Translations under genes and position numbers: made by a program
From: Marivita geojedonensis
GTDB lineage: Bacteria > Pseudomonadota > Alphaproteobacteria > Rhodobacterales > Rhodobacteraceae
Direction: 5' to 3'
Length of the DNA: 64,000 bases
Assembly: GCF_002115805.1 (NCBI RefSeq)
Contig: NZ_JFKC01000019.1
Location: 1-64,000 of the forward strand
Shown here: piece after piece, positions 51,735 through 59,511 of the stretch
Layout of the letters: the number at the start of each line of letters is the position of its first letter
How positions within the stretch are numbered: the stretch's first letter is position 1
Notes under the pieces: model-generated
What the model was told of the DNA's origin: nothing
What the model saw: the letters and a program-made list of their open reading frames with translations, nothing else
Database searches by the model: none

Positions 51735-52652
51735 TCAGGAGAACAGAGATCTGCTGGTGTTCTGCGGAAGCACCAAAGAAGCGCAGGCACCGATCAGCGT
51801 AAGGGCCCCGCGCCGGAGCGGTGAAAAGAACCCGGCTGGGCTGTGAGCGAGACCAATAATGGCATGGCGGAGAGCCAGTGTGCGCGCGCCTCCAAGGCGC
51901 AACGCCCGTCGGGCCAGATAGCGATGATGAATGGCGTGACTGCGTCCGCTGGGACGGACCCCGAAGCGTGCAGCGGTCTCGATCGCTCGTGACCGCCCCC
52001 CCAACATCGCTTCGAGGTCCGTCGACAGCCCCCCCACCGAAGTCCGGTACATCGTGTGCAGGGTTGGAACACCAACCACCTGCGCACCGATCCCCACCAA
52101 CCGGATCAACCATTCAAGATCTTCATTGTGTACCATGGTCAAGTCGAACCCACGGCTCTGACGGAAAACATCCCGTCGCACGGTGATGTTCGACATGGTA
52201 CAGACCGGGTTTTCCCCCAGCAGCTGATCGACTGTCAGCACGCCCTCAGGAACGGTCGAGAACACCGTTGCATCACGGGGGTCGCGGTTGAAAAAACCAA
52301 TCCGACCATAGGCACCATCGATTTTGCGGTCCGCAAATATCGCGGCCAGTTCCGCCAGCTTGCCCGGCATCCAGATGTCATCTGCATCGCAGAACGCGAT
52401 CATCTCGCCTACCGCCAGCGCCGCTCCGAAGTTGCGGGCATGGCTCGGGCCTTTGCCCGGATTGCCAACAAGCCGGACGCGCGGATCAACCAGAGCAGCC
52501 GCGCTGATCAGATCGCGGGTACCATCACCCGATCCATCATCGACACAAATGGCCTCCCAATCCGAAAAACTTTGCGCCTTAAGGCTCTCCAAGGTCTGAA
52601 GAATGGTCGACTCTGCGTTGAAACAGGGAATGACAATGGAAAAGCTGGGCAT
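51735..52652 (-). CDS. Glycosyltransferase family 2
   Basis: A 305-residue GT-A transferase: FSIVIPCFNAESTILQTLES, AICVDDGSGDGTRDLIS, NPGKGPSHARNFGAALAVGEMIAFCDADD and FDLTMVHNEDLEWLIRLVG. It is clearly paralogous to the next gene downstream. It sits 3 bp after the flippase gene. It probably adds a sugar to the same lipid-linked repeat unit. Confidence 0.88.
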   Translation of the reverse strand: MPSFSIVIPCFNAESTILQTLESLKAQSFSDWEAICVDDGSGDGTRDLISAAALVDPRVRLVGNPGKGPSHARNFGAALAVGEMIAFCDADDIWMPGKLAELAAIFADRKIDGAYGRIGFFNRDPRDATVFSTVPEGVLTVDQLLGENPVCTMSNITVRRDVFRQSRGFDLTMVHNEDLEWLIRLVGIGAQVVGVPTLHTMYRTSVGGLSTDLEAMLGGRSRAIETAARFGVRPSGRSHAIHHRYLARRALRLGGARTLALRHAIIGLAHSPAGFFSPLRRGALTLIGACASLVLPQNTSRSLFS

Positions 52653-52655
52653 GTC

Positions 52656-53891
52656 TCAAACCCTCACAAGGTTGCGGCCAAAGGCGAAGGAAAGTGCGGG
52701 CAGCGACGCCCCGACCATCACCACTGTGGCGACAAGCGCATAGCCGGTGGCGATCGCGGTCAGACCCTGGCCGCTCAGCAGCACGGTGTTTGCCATCAGC
52801 GCGGCGGTCATGGCAGCCGTCACCCAGAACTCGCGATAGGCGCGGTCCGTGGCCCTCAACCAGCCCGCTGTGGCGGACCAGAGTGTTGTCGGAATGGCGA
52901 CAAGGCAGAGGATCGATACGATCTGGTCCAGACCGGTCCAGCCATCGCCAAGCAGCACCGGAACGTAGTAGGGCGCAAGAATTGCCTGCAGAACGACCGC
53001 TGGGGTGATCAATGACATCGCAAGGATCAGGCTTTGCCGAAGCGCCACAGCCTTGTCGTCATGGGCACAGAGATGCGGGAACAGGACGGTCGAGAAAGCC
53101 ACCGAGAAAGAGTTGGCAAGGCTCAGTCCGGCATTGAAGGCCATGAAGTAAAGGCCCAGCGCCTCGGCCCCCATCAGTGTCCCGACGATCAGCTTGTCGG
53201 CCTGCAAGCGCATCGCCTTGATGAGCTCCACCCCAAGAACCGCCCAGCCGAAGCTGACAAACGGGCGCAGCGGCGCGCGACCCTGGCTCAGATCGATCTG
53301 CCAGGGATGCAGCCTGCGCATCGCAACCAGCCAGAACGGCGCGGTCAGCAGCCGTGGCAGGATCAGCGCGAGCGCTGACGGCCAGACCAGTGCCAAAACC
53401 GCCGACAAGAGATTGGCACCGACGTTCTGCGCGCCGGCAATTGCCGCCGTCTGGCGCAGCTTTCCCGCCCGCATCGCCAAGGCCGCCTGAACCAGCCCTG
53501 CCGGCATGAAAAGATACTCGCCGGCCAGAAGCAGGATCAGCGCCAGCAGTTCAAGACTGCCGCCGTACAGATACAGTCCAATTCCAACCCCGGCCTGCAA
53601 GAGAAACAGCCCGACGCACCACGCCCAGAAGATACGGTGCGCAGTAGCACAGGTCTGCGGCAGGTCTTCGTCGCGGGCCGCGATGATCTTTTGGCCGACT
53701 CCATTTTCCGTCAGTGCCTTCAGGATGTCCGCTGCGGCCAATGCCGCCGCGGCGACACCGATCTGCGTCAGATCCAGCGAGCGCGCAACAACAATGACGA
53801 CCAGCAGGCGCGACGCCTTTGCCGCGACCTCGGACGCACCATAGGCGAACAGGTTCTGCGCCACGCGGGATGTTTTCAGTATGGCCGTCAT
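52656..53891 (-). CDS. Polysaccharide flippase (Wzx/oligosaccharide flippase family)
   Basis: A 411-residue membrane protein with about 12 helices. Conserved N-terminal segment is FAYGASEVAAKASRLLVVIVVARSL; later FVSFGWAVLGVELIKAMRLQ and KLIVGTLMGAEALGLYFMAFNAGL are typical of RfbX/Wzx exporters. It would flip the undecaprenyl-linked repeat to the periplasm. Start ATG 53891. It is first in the minus-strand operon, divergent from the export lipoprotein gene, sharing a 200-bp gap with a TATCC-N4-GGATA palindrome. Confidence 0.88.
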   Translation of the reverse strand: MTAILKTSRVAQNLFAYGASEVAAKASRLLVVIVVARSLDLTQIGVAAAALAAADILKALTENGVGQKIIAARDEDLPQTCATAHRIFWAWCVGLFLLQAGVGIGLYLYGGSLELLALILLLAGEYLFMPAGLVQAALAMRAGKLRQTAAIAGAQNVGANLLSAVLALVWPSALALILPRLLTAPFWLVAMRRLHPWQIDLSQGRAPLRPFVSFGWAVLGVELIKAMRLQADKLIVGTLMGAEALGLYFMAFNAGLSLANSFSVAFSTVLFPHLCAHDDKAVALRQSLILAMSLITPAVVLQAILAPYYVPVLLGDGWTGLDQIVSILCLVAIPTTLWSATAGWLRATDRAYREFWVTAAMTAALMANTVLLSGQGLTAIATGYALVATVVMVGASLPALSFAFGRNLVRV

Positions 53892-53990
53892 TTCGGGTCC
53901 GATCAGTTTTGCTGAACCCGGTTTACCCGTTGCAGCGGCCTCGGTCCCGGACGCCCCCGGAGAGGGCAAAGGCGCAACGGAACTGCATCA

Positions 53991-54004
53991 TATCCGAACG
54001 GATA
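53991..54004. promoter_or_regulatory. TATCC-GAAC-GGATA palindrome, site A of putative EPS regulon
   Basis: A perfect 5-4-5 inverted repeat in the gap between the flippase (start 53891) and the export lipoprotein (start 54092), 88 bp before the latter. The same arms and 4-base spacing recur before two other units of this locus. Here it follows no gene, so a terminator role is excluded for this copy. Confidence 0.55.
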
Positions 54005-54091
54005 GCGCGTTCATGCCAACATCCTCTCGACAGACAAAAGCGGGATTGCCTATCAAGGCACAAACCGGTGGTTTCGGGATCCGACAGGCAA

Positions 54092-55306
54092 ATGTGGCAA
54101 TCATTGAAATACGGAACGGCATGCGCCGCCGTTCTGGCGCTTGGAAACTGCGCCGGGTTCGACACGCCGGACAACCTCGAGCCCATTGCCACTGGCGACG
54201 GCTATCAGGCGCAGTACCGCTCCCCGGATGTGAGCCGCGCCGATGCGTCATTCCTCCGATCCGAGCAGATCAACGCCAGCAAGTGCCTGCCTGCGCGTGG
54301 CGGTGCGGATGGCAAGGGCGGTGCCATTGCGGCGCACGCCCTTCGCGGAGAACGTCTGTCCCGCAACGATCTCGTCAACATCCGCGTCGGCGACGACGAA
54401 ACCTTCAACGGCGATTATGTGGTCTCCCGTGACGGCACTTTGAAGCTTCCCTTCCTGTCACCCATCCGGGCACAGGGACGCAGCACAGCAGATGTCGAAA
54501 CCGACATTGCGAACCAGTTGCTGGCACAGGATTTCTTTTCCGAGCGGCCCCGGATCTCTGTCCGGATCGCCGATTTTGCTTCGGTCACCGTCGGTGTGTC
54601 GGGTGCGGTATTCGAACCCCGCGCAGTCGAAATCGGCGGCATCCCCGGCGATCAGGTCGACAGTCGCCGGCAGGCCGCCCTGGGTGCAGCCGGTGAAGGC
54701 CGAAACCTGTCCGCCGCGCTGCGGGCCGCCGGAGGTATTCGCCCGGATGCCGATATCTCCGCAGTCGAACTGCGTCGAAACGGGACGCTCTACAAGCTCG
54801 ACATGCGCGGCGTGTTTGAGGGCCGCAATGCGGTCGATGTCATGCTGCTCACGGACGACGAGGTCTCTGTGCCCAGCCGGGGATGCTTCCAGGACGATCT
54901 GATGCGCCCCAGCCCGATCAGCCCACCGGGCGTGTCGCTGTTCCTGTCGAACCTCACACAACCCGCTGCCGGCAATGCAATCTCGGCGGTCGGGCGCGAC
55001 GTCCGGGAAATCCCCTATGGCACGCGGTATCTGCAGGCCGTGATCAATACAAACTGCGTCGGCGGCGCCCGCGCCAGCAGCGCGGACCGGTCGGCAGTTC
55101 TGTTTTCGCGAAACCCGGTCACCGGGGTTTCGGTTGTCATCGAACGCGATATCGAAGACCTGCTCCGCCGGGCGGATCGGGATGACTACGACCCGTATCT
55201 GCTGCCCGGCGACTCGATCGCCTGCTACGACAGCACGATCACGAATGTCGGTGAGGTCGGCCGCGTTCTTGGCATTCTGGGGCTGACGGCAGCAACAGCA
55301 CTTTGA
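54092..55306 (+). CDS. Polysaccharide export outer-membrane protein (Wza-like)
   Basis: A 404-residue secreted protein of the OPX family. The N-terminus MWQSLKYGTACAAVLALGNC is a signal with a lipobox-like Cys at about residue 20 (Asn at -1 is atypical). The poly-export domain follows (DLVNIRVGDDETFNGDYVVS, GTLKLPFLSPIRAQGRSTAD), then two SLBB-like repeats (FASVTVGVSGAVFEPRAVEI; AALRAAGGIRPDADISAVEL). It forms the outer-membrane exit channel. Start ATG 54092; the longer frame extends into the flippase gene and is rejected. Confidence 0.88.
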   Translation: MWQSLKYGTACAAVLALGNCAGFDTPDNLEPIATGDGYQAQYRSPDVSRADASFLRSEQINASKCLPARGGADGKGGAIAAHALRGERLSRNDLVNIRVGDDETFNGDYVVSRDGTLKLPFLSPIRAQGRSTADVETDIANQLLAQDFFSERPRISVRIADFASVTVGVSGAVFEPRAVEIGGIPGDQVDSRRQAALGAAGEGRNLSAALRAAGGIRPDADISAVELRRNGTLYKLDMRGVFEGRNAVDVMLLTDDEVSVPSRGCFQDDLMRPSPISPPGVSLFLSNLTQPAAGNAISAVGRDVREIPYGTRYLQAVINTNCVGGARASSADRSAVLFSRNPVTGVSVVIERDIEDLLRRADRDDYDPYLLPGDSIACYDSTITNVGEVGRVLGILGLTAATAL

Positions 55307-55336
55307 CAGCCACAACGCGGAAAGCGGTCGGCACGG

Positions 55337-57901
55337 TCAGGCGTTCATTTGATCCCGAGGAACGGCCCGCCGGTCTGCATGCATCAGGGGGCGGGTCGTA
55401 TTCCAAACCGCCGGGAGCGCATAAATCGCAGCCTGCGTTGCCGCTCGATCATTGAGTTTCGCCGCTGTTTCAATATCGACAAGAGCGTTTCGCAGCGCGA
55501 CCGCTCCCATCGTAGCCGCACTTCCCGCGATGCGGTGTGCCATGGCGGCAGTTTCCGCGAAGTCGCTACCATCGAACTGGGCAAGATCTGACGAAACCTG
55601 ATCCACCTCCGCCACAAACCGGTCAAGCAGAACCTGAAGCGTATCGACGCCCAGGCTGTCCCGCAGGTCATCGATATAGCCCGTGGCCACAATGTGATCT
55701 GGGGATGTATCGCCTGTTGCGCCGCCCTCATCCACCTGCCCTGACACGATCCGCAGCAGGGCCTCACGGTTCAGCGGCTTGGTGAGGATGTCGTACATCC
55801 CGTCCGACAGATAGGCTTCCTGTTCCGATGCCATGGCGTTTGCAGTCACGGCGATGATCGGCGTCTTGGCGGACAACCCCTGCCCCGCGCGGATTTCGCG
55901 CGTCGCCTCGCGTCCGTCGAGAACCGGCATGCTGATATCCATGAGGATCAGATCGAACGCGTGATCCCGTGCAACCGTAACCGCCTCGCGGCCATTCGTG
56001 GCCTCGGTCACCCTATGCCCCGCGGATTCGAGCATTTCACGGGCCACCTCGCGGTTGATCACATTGTCTTCCACCAGAAGAACGTGGCAACCCTTCCCGT
56101 TCGGTGCGGCTTTCCTGCGGTTGCGCGCTGCCTCCGGCGCGGCAACCGGCTCCACTGGTATTCGGATCGTAAAGGTACTGCCAACGCCCTTCTCGCTCTG
56201 GACATCGATGCTGCCGCCCAGCGCCTGCGCGAACCGTTTTGCAATGCCAAGACCAAGACCCGTCCCACCGACGTCCCGGCCATACGAGCTGTCACCCGTG
56301 ACGAAATCATCGAAGATCTGGCCCATGATCGACGGATCTATACCGATCCCGGTGTCTGTGACGGTGACACTCAACTCGGGGCGCATTTCGTGATCGCGCT
56401 GAACCGCTGCCGTCACACGGATACTTCCATCATGCGTGAACTTCACCGCGTTGCCGATCACGTTCATCAGAATGTGCTGCATCCGGTCGCGGTCGCCCCG
56501 GATCCAGTCAACAGGCTCACCACTCCACCCCCATTGAAGGGTCAAATTGTTGGCCGAGGCCGCGCCGCTCTGGTTGTCGATGATATCCTGAATCAGCATG
56601 CTGACATTCATCTCAACAGGGCGCAGCCGCAACTTGCCCGCATCGTATTTCGTAATGTCCAGAACGTCCGAGATATGGCTCATCAGAAGCTTGCCCGACG
56701 TATCCATGTTGCGGATATATCGCGCCTGCTTGGCGGTCAGTTTCGTTTCATGCAGCAGAGAAAGATTGCCCAGCAACCCATTGAGAGGCGTCCGGATTTC
56801 GTGACTCATCGTTGCAAGAAAATCGGTCTTGGCCTTTTCTCCGGCAAGTGCGCGGTCGCGCGCGGCTACCAGCTCTTCCTCGGCTTTGACGCGTTGTGAA
56901 ATGTCCCGCAGAAAGGCGATGAACACCTCACCGCTGTCTGTCTTGGCCGACTGAATGGCAAGTTCCACGGGGAAGATCGCGCCAGAGGCGCGCTTCGCCT
57001 CCAGCTTGATCCGGCCTTTCCCGACGACCCGCTTTTCACCGGACTCGCGCATTCTCTGCATTCCAGCCGCGTGTGCTTCGCGGTGGTGGTCCGGAACGAT
57101 CAACGCGCCGAGGTCATGCCCGATCGCCTGCTTTGCCGAGTAGCCGAAGATCTGCTCCGCCGCCGCGTTGAACTCCAGAACACGGCCCTGCTGATCGCTC
57201 ACGATCACCGCATCAAGCGCAGTTCCGATCACCGTGCGCATGCGGTTGCTGGCCTCGATGGCTTCGGCCCGGCGTCGGACGTTCTGGGTGTTGAGATAAT
57301 TCAGGTAAACCGCAAGCAGCATCAGAGCCACAAGCAACAGCGTAACAACCGCAGCCATCTGCGTAAGTGTCACCGCCACGTTGGACCTGCGACGGTCGGA
57401 TTCCAGGGCGAAGTAGTTCAGACCCGAATTCGACAGGGCCCTGACGCTGGGGCGCAGGGTCTGCGCCCGAACCAGAAGCTCTGGAAGAGATGCCGTCAAG
57501 TCCGCGTCGCTGGCGTCAATGAACGGGACCGCATCCTGCAAAAACGCATCAACGCGGTTCAGGTTGACCGAAAACTCATCGATCCCGCGCAATGGCGCAT
57601 AGAGTGACGACTCGCGCAACGTCTTGATACGGCTGTAGAAAATATCGAACTCGCGCCTCAGATCGCGCAGCCTTGGCGTGTCTGCGTTGGCCGCGTCGAT
57701 CAGCTTGAATTCAAACTCGAGGAATTCAACTTCCGCCTGCGACAGCGTCCATTGAACATTGTCCGACCGCGCCGAATTCAGAAGCCGCAGATCCTGCGCA
57801 ACGTTCACCGCCATGAAGATGGTCGCGGAAAAACCGACAACCGCCAGAAGAATCCAGACGATGGCGCGTGACCGCAGCAGTTTTGTCATCAGCCCAAACA
57901 T
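55337..57901 (-). CDS. Hybrid sensor histidine kinase (HisKA-HATPase-REC-HPt)
   Basis: An 854-residue ArcB-like kinase. TM1 about 12-34; a periplasmic helical sensor 35-181; TM2 182-202; a PAS domain about 220-340 (DAVIVSDQQGRVLEFNAAAE); HisKA with His367 (TMSHEIRTPLNG); HATPase (NVIGNAVKFT, GTGLGLGIAKRF); a receiver with Asp655 (LILMDISMPVLDG); and an HPt with His789 (AMAHRIAGSAATMG). The phosphate would go on to a separate regulator, most simply the LuxR-type one at 61150. It is directly downstream of the PruR-like periplasmic protein, whose signal it probably reads. A long hairpin covers part of its ribosome site. Confidence 0.92.
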   Translation of the reverse strand: MFGLMTKLLRSRAIVWILLAVVGFSATIFMAVNVAQDLRLLNSARSDNVQWTLSQAEVEFLEFEFKLIDAANADTPRLRDLRREFDIFYSRIKTLRESSLYAPLRGIDEFSVNLNRVDAFLQDAVPFIDASDADLTASLPELLVRAQTLRPSVRALSNSGLNYFALESDRRRSNVAVTLTQMAAVVTLLLVALMLLAVYLNYLNTQNVRRRAEAIEASNRMRTVIGTALDAVIVSDQQGRVLEFNAAAEQIFGYSAKQAIGHDLGALIVPDHHREAHAAGMQRMRESGEKRVVGKGRIKLEAKRASGAIFPVELAIQSAKTDSGEVFIAFLRDISQRVKAEEELVAARDRALAGEKAKTDFLATMSHEIRTPLNGLLGNLSLLHETKLTAKQARYIRNMDTSGKLLMSHISDVLDITKYDAGKLRLRPVEMNVSMLIQDIIDNQSGAASANNLTLQWGWSGEPVDWIRGDRDRMQHILMNVIGNAVKFTHDGSIRVTAAVQRDHEMRPELSVTVTDTGIGIDPSIMGQIFDDFVTGDSSYGRDVGGTGLGLGIAKRFAQALGGSIDVQSEKGVGSTFTIRIPVEPVAAPEAARNRRKAAPNGKGCHVLLVEDNVINREVAREMLESAGHRVTEATNGREAVTVARDHAFDLILMDISMPVLDGREATREIRAGQGLSAKTPIIAVTANAMASEQEAYLSDGMYDILTKPLNREALLRIVSGQVDEGGATGDTSPDHIVATGYIDDLRDSLGVDTLQVLLDRFVAEVDQVSSDLAQFDGSDFAETAAMAHRIAGSAATMGAVALRNALVDIETAAKLNDRAATQAAIYALPAVWNTTRPLMHADRRAVPRDQMNA

Positions 57902-57910
57902 GCTGATCCT

Positions 57911-57955
57911 CCTTGGCGAAGTCGGGTTCCTGGGGAGAACCCGACCCCGCCAAGG
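57911..57955 (-). promoter_or_regulatory. Long hairpin touching the ribosome site of the hybrid kinase
   Basis: Two stacked stems: CCTTGGCG/CGCCAAGG (8 bp) outside and GTCGGGTTC/GAACCCGAC (9 bp) inside, with a small asymmetric bulge and a 7-base loop. It fills the 55-bp gap between the PruR-like stop and the kinase start. The 3' arm ends in AAGG, the first part of the kinase AAGGAGG site, so folding should lower kinase translation. Confidence 0.6.
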
Positions 57956-57956
57956 A

Positions 57957-58463
57957 TTACTCGACTGCTTCCAGCCGGTCGAGTTGCCAAATACTGCGGG
58001 AATAGATCACTTCGGTCCGATAGTCCGAATTGCTGTCATAGGGGTAAATCACCCAAAGCGGCCCCTTGTCGCGCACCGACATGGTTTCGCCGTCCATGCG
58101 ATAGGCCACGATCGGCCCTCCATCGACAGCATCCGAAAGCGGAATGTCCACAGCATAATCATTGATCGCTGTTGCACGCAGGTGGCTTCCTTCGAGTCCA
58201 AGGTGTTCGATCAGGGTGGCCAAGGCCACCCCCTCGAAGGTCTTGGGCCCTTCGGTCCAGATGGTCGTGGTCTCGATTGTTGTGGAACCAAGAGCCTCGA
58301 GCATCTCGAGATCGAATTGGGCGCTGTCATCAACGTTGGTGGTGGCAATCTGACCGGTAATTGTCAGGATGACATCGCCCTTTGGCGTCGCCAGATCCTC
58401 CGCAAATAGCGGCATGGCTGACATGGCGACAAACGCGGAAACTGTGGCTACGGCACGAAACAT
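57957..58463 (-). CDS. PruR-like periplasmic SUOX-fold (pterin-binding type) protein
   Basis: A 168-residue secreted protein with a signal peptide (AFVAMSAMPLFA, cut about residue 21). The rest has the oxidoreductase molybdopterin-binding fold (ILTITGQI; TFEGVALATLIEHLGLEGSH; AINDYAVDIPLSDA; GPLWVIYPYDS). It contains no cysteine, so the Cys that binds molybdenum cofactor in sulfite oxidases is absent and redox enzymology is unlikely. PruR of Agrobacterium, a periplasmic pterin-binding protein of this fold, controls a membrane regulator of biofilm formation; homologues are linked to sensor genes. Here it precedes a hybrid kinase by 55 bp. Confidence 0.8.
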   Translation of the reverse strand: MFRAVATVSAFVAMSAMPLFAEDLATPKGDVILTITGQIATTNVDDSAQFDLEMLEALGSTTIETTTIWTEGPKTFEGVALATLIEHLGLEGSHLRATAINDYAVDIPLSDAVDGGPIVAYRMDGETMSVRDKGPLWVIYPYDSNSDYRTEVIYSRSIWQLDRLEAVE

Positions 58464-58539
58464 GATAAGAAGTCCTCTCGAAATCTCGCGGGATATGACA
58501 TGAAACGGGACGCTGACCTAAGGGGCAGACGGATACCAC

Positions 58540-58557
58540 CCTATCCTTTCGGATAGG
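58540..58557. promoter_or_regulatory. CCTATCC-TTTC-GGATAGG palindrome, site B of putative EPS regulon
   Basis: A perfect 7-4-7 inverted repeat, extended to 9-bp arms at 58538-58559. It lies 77 bp before the PruR-like start codon and 32 bp after the galU stop. A further half-site (GAAGGATAGG) is at 58571-58580. It might alternatively be a galU 3' hairpin, but no T-tract follows and the arms match sites A and C. Confidence 0.55.
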
Positions 58558-58589
58558 GTCACCGCATCACGAAGGATAGGAGCGCCGCA

Positions 58590-59477
58590 TCAGGCAGCCC
58601 GAAGCACCTGCGCCGTCCGGGCCTGCATGAAGGTGCAGAACGCATCGGCCAGATCCGGGCGGTCCATGACATATGCGGCTGTCGCCTGCACAAAGCCCTG
58701 GACCGACCCGCAGTCGAACCGCTCTCCTTCGAACCGGAAGCCGCTGACACCCACATTGGCCAGATCGGCATTGATTGCGTCGGTCAGCTGCAATTCGCCA
58801 CCGGCACCCGGTCCGAGGTTGGCCAGACGACCGAAGATGGATGGCTCAAGGATATAGCGACCGACAATGGCCTGCGTGGAAGGTGCCCGCTCGGGCTGCG
58901 GCTTCTCAACCAGCCCGCGTGCGTGCGACAGACGACCGGTCGTGCTGGCGACGTCAAGGATACCGTAGGATGAGGTTTGCGACCGGGGCACATCCATAGT
59001 CGCCACCATGTGCCCCCGCGTTTCGCGATGCGCGGCAACCATCTGGCTCAGAGCGCCGCGCGGTGCCCGAATGACATCGTCAGGCAAAAGCACCGCAAAA
59101 GGCTCGTCGTCGATCAGTCGGGCTGCCAGCCCCACCGCGTGACCCAGCCCGCGCGGTTTTGCCTGACGCACGAAGGTCAGCGCGCCATCTGCCATCCGCG
59201 TCCGGGCCAGGGCCGCCAGGGCGTCGGTCTTGCCCGCTGCCTCAAGGCGCTGTTCCAGCGTGGCGGCGGTGTCGAAGTAATCTTCCAGTGCGCCCTTCCC
59301 TGCGGCGGTCACAAAGATGAACTCCTCGATCCCCGCGTCGCGGGCTTCGTCCACCGCGTACTGGATCAGCGGTCGGTCGATCAGCGGAAGCATTTCCTTG
59401 GGGATCGACTTGGTGGCGGGCAGAAAACGCGTTCCCATGCCAGCTACTGGGAAAACGGCTTTACGGATATGTGTCAT
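58590..59477 (-). CDS. galU: UTP-glucose-1-phosphate uridylyltransferase
   Basis: A 295-residue nucleotidyltransferase: KAVFPVAGMGTRFLPATKSI (UTP loop), PKEMLPLIDRPLIQYAVDEA, LPDDVI, and GLVEKPQPERAPS. It makes UDP-glucose for the polysaccharide. Start ATG 59477 has AGGA about nine bases upstream; ATG 59483 is an alternative. It follows the fused transferase gene by 34 bp in the same direction. Confidence 0.93.
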   Translation of the reverse strand: MTHIRKAVFPVAGMGTRFLPATKSIPKEMLPLIDRPLIQYAVDEARDAGIEEFIFVTAAGKGALEDYFDTAATLEQRLEAAGKTDALAALARTRMADGALTFVRQAKPRGLGHAVGLAARLIDDEPFAVLLPDDVIRAPRGALSQMVAAHRETRGHMVATMDVPRSQTSSYGILDVASTTGRLSHARGLVEKPQPERAPSTQAIVGRYILEPSIFGRLANLGPGAGGELQLTDAINADLANVGVSGFRFEGERFDCGSVQGFVQATAAYVMDRPDLADAFCTFMQARTAQVLRAA

Positions 59478-59511
59478 GGTCATGGTCCTGTTTACGGGTT
59501 GAAAACCGGGG

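Noticed and set aside
57957-58463. A molybdenum-dependent oxidoreductase (YedY-like)
   Set aside because: The mature protein has no cysteine to coordinate the cofactor, has only an ordinary Sec-type signal rather than a Tat signal, and has no YedZ-like membrane partner.
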